Assembly (NCBI GenBank): GCA_030041295.1
Contig: JASHOD010000006.1
Coordinates: 1 to 45,325 of the forward strand
Source: Nitrososphaerales archaeon
GTDB lineage: Archaea; Thermoproteota; Nitrososphaeria; Nitrososphaerales; CADDZS01
Reading direction: 5' to 3'
Length of the DNA: 45,325 nt
Below the pieces are notes generated by a model. It was given only the letters and a program-made list of their open reading frames with translations, made no database searches and was not told where the DNA came from. The first letter of the stretch is position 1, and the number at the start of each line of letters is the position of its first letter. The translations under genes and the position numbers were made by a program. Positions 42,118 to 45,325 of this stretch are shown piece by piece.

Positions 42118-43119
42118 GGCGGGCCAAAGTTCATCTTGGATAGAGACGTCTTTAATCCTCAATAACTTTCCATTCGCGCCTATCAAAATTCGGCCTTTAT
42201 TTCTAGCCATAAATGTACCGATTCGAGTGCACTGGATCCCTGCGCTCTTGACGGTTTGAATGATACTTGATTCGTCTCTGGGCGAGCAAGAGATGATCAG
42301 AGAGCCAGATCCAATAAGTTTCAAAGGATCTAATGAAATCAGGTCACATATCATTGTCGTGCTTGCATCAACGAATACCTTCTCTTCCTCGAGTTCGAAT
42401 CCTAATTTCGAGCTGAGACTCATTTCCACGAGACATCCCAGAATTCCCCCCTCCGTAGTATCATGCATAGCATGTACTTTTTCCGTCGTGAAAGCCAAAT
42501 TCGCTTCTCTGACAATACTCAATTGTTCAATCAAGTTCTCTCCCCGCCGGATTATCGAGGGTTCTAACGACGAGCGAACAATTTTCAACCGTGATAGTAT
42601 GGATGTGCCTTCAATTCCCGCGGTCTTTGTCATCAAAATTGCATCGCCTTCTCTCGCCATGGATGCGGTTACAAATTTGTCACCGGATCCAAAGCAAGTT
42701 ACTACAACGATCGGTCTATGTAATCCTGGAGTGATCTCAGTATGACCTCCTGTCATAGTTATTCCTAAACTGTGTGCGGTCTCATCTATCTCAACAATTA
42801 TCGACTTAATCTGCTTCGAACTAAAGCCACTAGGGAACAGCGACACGACGCTTAGAGAATCTGGCATAATTCCGCTTGTGGCCACATCGTTCGCGCTGAC
42901 ATTGACCGCATACCAGCCTATCCGCTTCACAGTCCCGGTAATCGGATCTGATGAAGTAACAAGATACTTTCCCTTGGACTTTGTGACGCCCACGTCTACT
43001 CCGATACTAGGGGGAACAACGAGATTCTTCCCATTCCTTGAAAGGGAGTTAAGGATACGATCAAGAACATCCACAGGCAGTTTGCCCTCCGGGAGTCTTC
43101 GGTATCTAATATGCGGCAA
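42091..43119 (-). CDS. AIR synthase-related (PurM/HypE/ThiL superfamily) protein
   Basis: A 342-residue ATP-binding protein. The N-terminal half has SIGVDVGVTKSKGKYLVTSS and GWYAVNVSANDVATSGIMPD, with GITMTGGHTEITPGLHRPIV following, the dimeric PurM-N pattern. The C-terminal half has AMHDTTEGGILGCLVEMSL and LIGSGSLIISC. It is closest in appearance to archaeal HypE-like proteins, but no hydrogenase or hyp genes are nearby and a C-terminal HypE Cys is absent (the sequence ends LNKYSELS). The function is therefore unknown. The start is TTG at 43119, with a TATA-like GGGTTTAATTCC about 30 bases upstream. It is divergent from rio2. Confidence 0.8.
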   Translation of the reverse strand: MPHIRYRRLPEGKLPVDVLDRILNSLSRNGKNLVVPPSIGVDVGVTKSKGKYLVTSSDPITGTVKRIGWYAVNVSANDVATSGIMPDSLSVVSLFPSGFSSKQIKSIIVEIDETAHSLGITMTGGHTEITPGLHRPIVVVTCFGSGDKFVTASMAREGDAILMTKTAGIEGTSILSRLKIVRSSLEPSIIRRGENLIEQLSIVREANLAFTTEKVHAMHDTTEGGILGCLVEMSLSSKLGFELEEEKVFVDASTTMICDLISLDPLKLIGSGSLIISCSPRDESSIIQTVKSAGIQCTRIGTFMARNKGRILIGANGKLLRIKDVSIQDELWPALNKYSELS

Positions 43120-43221
43120 GCTCGAAAACAGTTCAGAAGTAAGTGGAATTAAACCCTTTTTTCCAGGACTTGAGCAACTACTGCCATTTGGATTTTACGA
43201 GATTCATTTCCGTCTAAAACC

Positions 43222-43229
43222 GATAAAAA
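43222..43229 (+). promoter_or_regulatory. TATA box for rio2
   Basis: GATAAAAA about 30 bases before the GTG at 43255, consistent with a leaderless or nearly leaderless transcript. Confidence 0.5.
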
Positions 43230-43254
43230 GCGCCAAAGATACCACATTAGAATT

Positions 43255-44151
43255 GTGTCCTCAGCTCAGATTGCCTCCCGAGCGATCAAGCAGTTAGATC
43301 CAGAAGACATAGATGTTCTAAGGGCGCTCGAAAAATCAATAACTCGATTTCAATCCATTCCGCTCCAGACACTAAGGGCCCTAACTCGCCTGGATGAGCG
43401 CAAACTATTGTTCAGACTGCAAAGACTGAATGCTTTTGGTTTTGTGATCAAATCGCAATCCGGTTACACTCTAGTCTCTGCCGGTCTCGACGCTTTAGCA
43501 CTCCAATCATTAGTAAAAAGAGGATTGATCTCAGGAATGGGAAGATCAATTGGTATGGGAAAAGAATCCGACGTCTTCGAGGTGGTAACCGATTCCGGTG
43601 AGAGAGCTGTAATCAAGTTTTACAGAATTGGGAGAATAAGCTTTAGGGCGACCAGATTAAAACGCTCTTACTCAAAGCCTGAGACCCAACATCAATGGCT
43701 TCAGATAAACATCGAAGCGGCAGGCAAGGAGGAGGAAGGTTTGCTGAAAGCATTCGATGTGGGGGTTCGTACTCCAAAATTCATCGCGAGAGATAGACAT
43801 GCTGTTCTGATGTCAGAAATTGACGGAGTAATGCTTCACCTTTGTAGGAAAGAAGATATTTCGAAGCCATCATTGCTACTGAGACAAATATTAGAAAATG
43901 CGAATAAAGCTTATGTTCGGGCAAAGATTATCAACGGCGATCTCTCAGAATACAATATACTCTACGATGGGGAAAACCCCTGGATAATCGATTGGCCGCA
44001 ATATGTTTCGTTGGATCATCCCAACGCCGAGGAGATTCTGAGAAGAGATATCGCGAACACGTTGTCATATTTCAAAAGAAAGTTCGATTCGAGAGTAGAT
44101 GAAATCAAAGCCGTCGAATTCGTAAGAGGGACAAGAGCAACTTTAAGATGA
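43255..44151 (+). CDS. rio2: Rio2-type serine/threonine protein kinase
   Basis: Atypical kinase acting in small ribosomal subunit maturation. It has 298 residues. The N-terminal winged helix is about 1-85 (DPEDIDVLRALEKSITRFQS). The kinase glycine loop variant is IGMGKESDVFEV and the lysine strand is RAVIKFYRIGRISFRATRLK. The catalytic loop is INGDLSEYNILY (D about 228), and the metal-binding loop is IIDWPQYVSLDHPNAEE (D246). Start GTG. All key residues are present. It is convergent with the Sm-like gene. Confidence 0.94.
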   Translation: MSSAQIASRAIKQLDPEDIDVLRALEKSITRFQSIPLQTLRALTRLDERKLLFRLQRLNAFGFVIKSQSGYTLVSAGLDALALQSLVKRGLISGMGRSIGMGKESDVFEVVTDSGERAVIKFYRIGRISFRATRLKRSYSKPETQHQWLQINIEAAGKEEEGLLKAFDVGVRTPKFIARDRHAVLMSEIDGVMLHLCRKEDISKPSLLLRQILENANKAYVRAKIINGDLSEYNILYDGENPWIIDWPQYVSLDHPNAEEILRRDIANTLSYFKRKFDSRVDEIKAVEFVRGTRATLR

Positions 44152-44170
44152 TTAGTTGTTAGTAATTAAG

Positions 44171-44413
44171 TTAAAATCCGTTGCCAATCTTTATGAAAAG
44201 AACATTGTTACCCCGGATCACAACTTTTCCGTATGTTGCTGACGGGTTTACGCCGCTATACTCAGTTGCATCGACCAGGATTACATTCATGTATGGGTCG
44301 ACGTTTATCATCTTTCCACGGTATTCTAACTCCATCTTTAAGCGAACCGACACTTCTTTGTTGACGGCTTTTTGAAGAGCGTTCAGAGGTCTTTTGGCTT
44401 GTTGCTGAGACAT
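44171..44413 (-). CDS. Sm-like (LSm) RNA-binding protein
   Basis: An 80-residue archaeal Sm protein forming ring-shaped oligomers that bind U-rich RNA. The Sm1 motif is VSVRLKMELEYRGKMINVDP and YMNVILVDATEY; the Sm2 motif is YGKVVIRGNNVLFIKIG. The N-terminal helix is LNALQKAVNKE. The ATG at 44413 is about 20 bases after a CTTATAC box (44431-44437) and is probably leaderless. Confidence 0.93.
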   Translation of the reverse strand: MSQQQAKRPLNALQKAVNKEVSVRLKMELEYRGKMINVDPYMNVILVDATEYSGVNPSATYGKVVIRGNNVLFIKIGNGF

Positions 44414-44430
44414 TATTGACTAAGGTTCAC

Positions 44431-44437
44431 CGTATAA
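44431..44437 (-). promoter_or_regulatory. TATA box for the Sm-like gene
   Basis: CTTATAC on the minus strand, about 20 bases before the ATG at 44413. Confidence 0.4.
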
Positions 44438-44631
44438 GTGTAAGTAGCAAAAGAAAAACTGAGAGACCGAATGATAAAAGGCTATCCAGCCGATGTTCGT
44501 CGCGAATGTTTGAATCCCAATACAATCACAAAGCGACAAATCTTTTCAGATTCATTTCCTAGCAAATTACGTAACCGTTCGCGAAAAGAAAACATTAGAA
44601 ATTGATTCAATGAGGTTAAGACTGCTAAACT

Positions 44632-44637
44632 GGAGGT
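44632..44637 (+). promoter_or_regulatory. Shine-Dalgarno site of the DedA gene
   Basis: GGAGGT eight bases before the TTG start at 44646. It decides the start and is unusual here, where most genes show a TATA box close to the start and no such site. Confidence 0.55.
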
Positions 44638-44645
44638 CGGGCTGA

Positions 44646-45302
44646 TTGTCACTCGCTCAGATGCTCTTCAATTTCATCGTTCAGACAATGATCACCATCG
44701 GATATGGCGGAATTTTCGGCCTTATGATTGCTGCACTTGCAGTTTCTATTCCAAGCGAGATAATTCTCCCCTTCGCCGGTTATTTGGTCTACGAAGGTAC
44801 TTTCAACTTTTGGCTAGTTTTGCTTATCGCCACTCTGGGAAGTATAGTTGGAACAATCATTGATTATGCGATTGGGTACTACCTTGGGAGGGTGCTCGTT
44901 GTCAGGTATGGAAAGTATTTTCATCTTAGTGAATCAAGTTTAATTGAAAGCGAGAAATGGTTTCAAAAATATGGAGACCTAGCAGTTCTTTTGACTCGAT
45001 TTATCCCCTTGATTAGGACTTTAATCGCGTTTCCAGCAGGAATAGGTGAAATGAAAGTTTGGAAGTTCATGCTTTACTCAACTCTTGGAATGGCGTTGTG
45101 GAATGGAGTGCTCATTTACGTTGGCTATAGAGTTGGACCAGATGTCAAAGGAATTATCAACTCCATCTCGTCAACCTTCGCTTTTGTCGAAGTCGCTGCC
45201 GTGCTTGTTGCCTTTGTAGTCCTTGTCTTCTGGATGAGAAGATCCAAACAAGAGCCTAATGATAAGGAAAAGGCTGAGTCGAGTCCTACTACTTTGAAAT
45301 AA
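44646..45302 (+). CDS. DedA/VTT-family membrane protein
   Basis: A 218-residue integral membrane protein. Membrane segments are near 10-35, 45-75, 128-155 and 182-205. The DedA hallmark pattern AVSIPSEIILPFAGYLVYEG (residues 28-47) and the reentrant segment VLLTRFIPLIRTLIAFPAGI with a following glycine-rich stretch are present. Family members act in lipid scrambling or undecaprenyl-type carrier recycling and membrane homeostasis; the archaeal role is unknown. The C-terminal tail is charged. The TTG start is supported by GGAGGT eight bases upstream. Confidence 0.88.
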   Translation: MSLAQMLFNFIVQTMITIGYGGIFGLMIAALAVSIPSEIILPFAGYLVYEGTFNFWLVLLIATLGSIVGTIIDYAIGYYLGRVLVVRYGKYFHLSESSLIESEKWFQKYGDLAVLLTRFIPLIRTLIAFPAGIGEMKVWKFMLYSTLGMALWNGVLIYVGYRVGPDVKGIINSISSTFAFVEVAAVLVAFVVLVFWMRRSKQEPNDKEKAESSPTTLK

Positions 45303-45325
45303 GATTACTAAGCGAGAGAAGCCTT

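Larger units (their letters stand above)
44414..44645. other. 232-base intergenic spacer
   Basis: Contains the Sm-like promoter at its left end and the DedA ribosome-binding site at its right end. I see no other gene. A TTTGAATCCC string near 44508-44517 recalls a tRNA T loop, but no paired stems surround it. Confidence 0.5.

Noticed and set aside
44500-44530. T-loop-like string before the DedA gene as a possible tRNA
   Set aside because: No acceptor, D or anticodon stems can be built around it.
1-45325. CRISPR arrays, insertion sequences, prophage genes or rRNA
   Set aside because: No regularly spaced direct repeats, transposase, integrase, phage protein or rRNA-like sequence was seen on either strand.

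Overview
The window looks like the chromosome of a mesophilic archaeon of the Nitrososphaerota (Thaumarchaeota) or a close relative. Evidence from the sequence: class I lysyl-tRNA synthetase, type II archaeal GAPDH, tRNA-splicing endonuclease EndA, Rio2 kinase, an Sm-like protein, the archaeal CoA route (pantoate kinase plus phosphopantothenate synthetase), a Zn-ribbon protein of the TackOD1 type, and an SMC-ScpA-ScpB operon. TATA boxes lie about 20-35 bases upstream of many starts, so many transcripts are probably leaderless. TTG is a very common start codon. No ammonia-oxidation marker is present, so the sequence does not show whether this is an ammonia oxidiser or a heterotrophic relative.

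Layout. 0-3.9 kb: histidine degradation genes hutU (cut by the window edge), hutI and hutH. 3.9-6.8 kb: HAD phosphatase, lysS, a tRNA-Arg(CCG) whose gene is broken by a non-canonical intron with a clear bulge-helix-bulge fold, and a small hypothetical gene. 6.9-14.1 kb: trpB2, a NUDIX hydrolase, kbl, gdhA, gap and pgk (pgk-gap overlap by 4 bases). 14.2-15.8 kb: two orphan genes, a 640-base gap with a likely frameshifted zinc-finger mini-gene, and an inverted repeat bracketing about 1.24 kb. 15.8-24.1 kb: a Tad/archaellum-like type IV pilus assembly block (TackOD1 protein, two FlaJ/TadC-type membrane proteins, secretion ATPase, KaiC-like ATPase, prepilin peptidase) with a divergent pair of small genes sharing one TATA box. 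24.2-28 kb: a DUF47/PhoU-like gene, endA, an Lrp regulator with a palindrome over its promoter, glnA and a GNAT acetyltransferase. 28.1-33.1 kb: smc-scpA-scpB. 33.1-34.0 kb: a long intergenic region. 34-39.2 kb: CoA biosynthesis (pantoate kinase, phosphopantothenate synthetase, panB, panE, convergent coaBC). 39.3-45.3 kb: AbrB-PhoU regulator, pyrG, an AIR-synthase-like protein, rio2, an Sm-like gene and a DedA membrane protein.

How it fits together. HutH/U/I feed histidine carbon towards glutamate. GdhA and GlnA sit at the glutamate/ammonia/glutamine node, and the Lrp gene next to glnA is a natural candidate regulator. Kbl handles 2-amino-3-ketobutyrate/glycine, and Gap/Pgk form the triose-phosphate step. 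Most of the window is conserved core. The least ordinary parts are the split tRNA-Arg gene, the pilus block with its Zn-ribbon/nuclease-like protein but no visible pilin, and the repeat-bracketed 14.5-15.8 kb segment.
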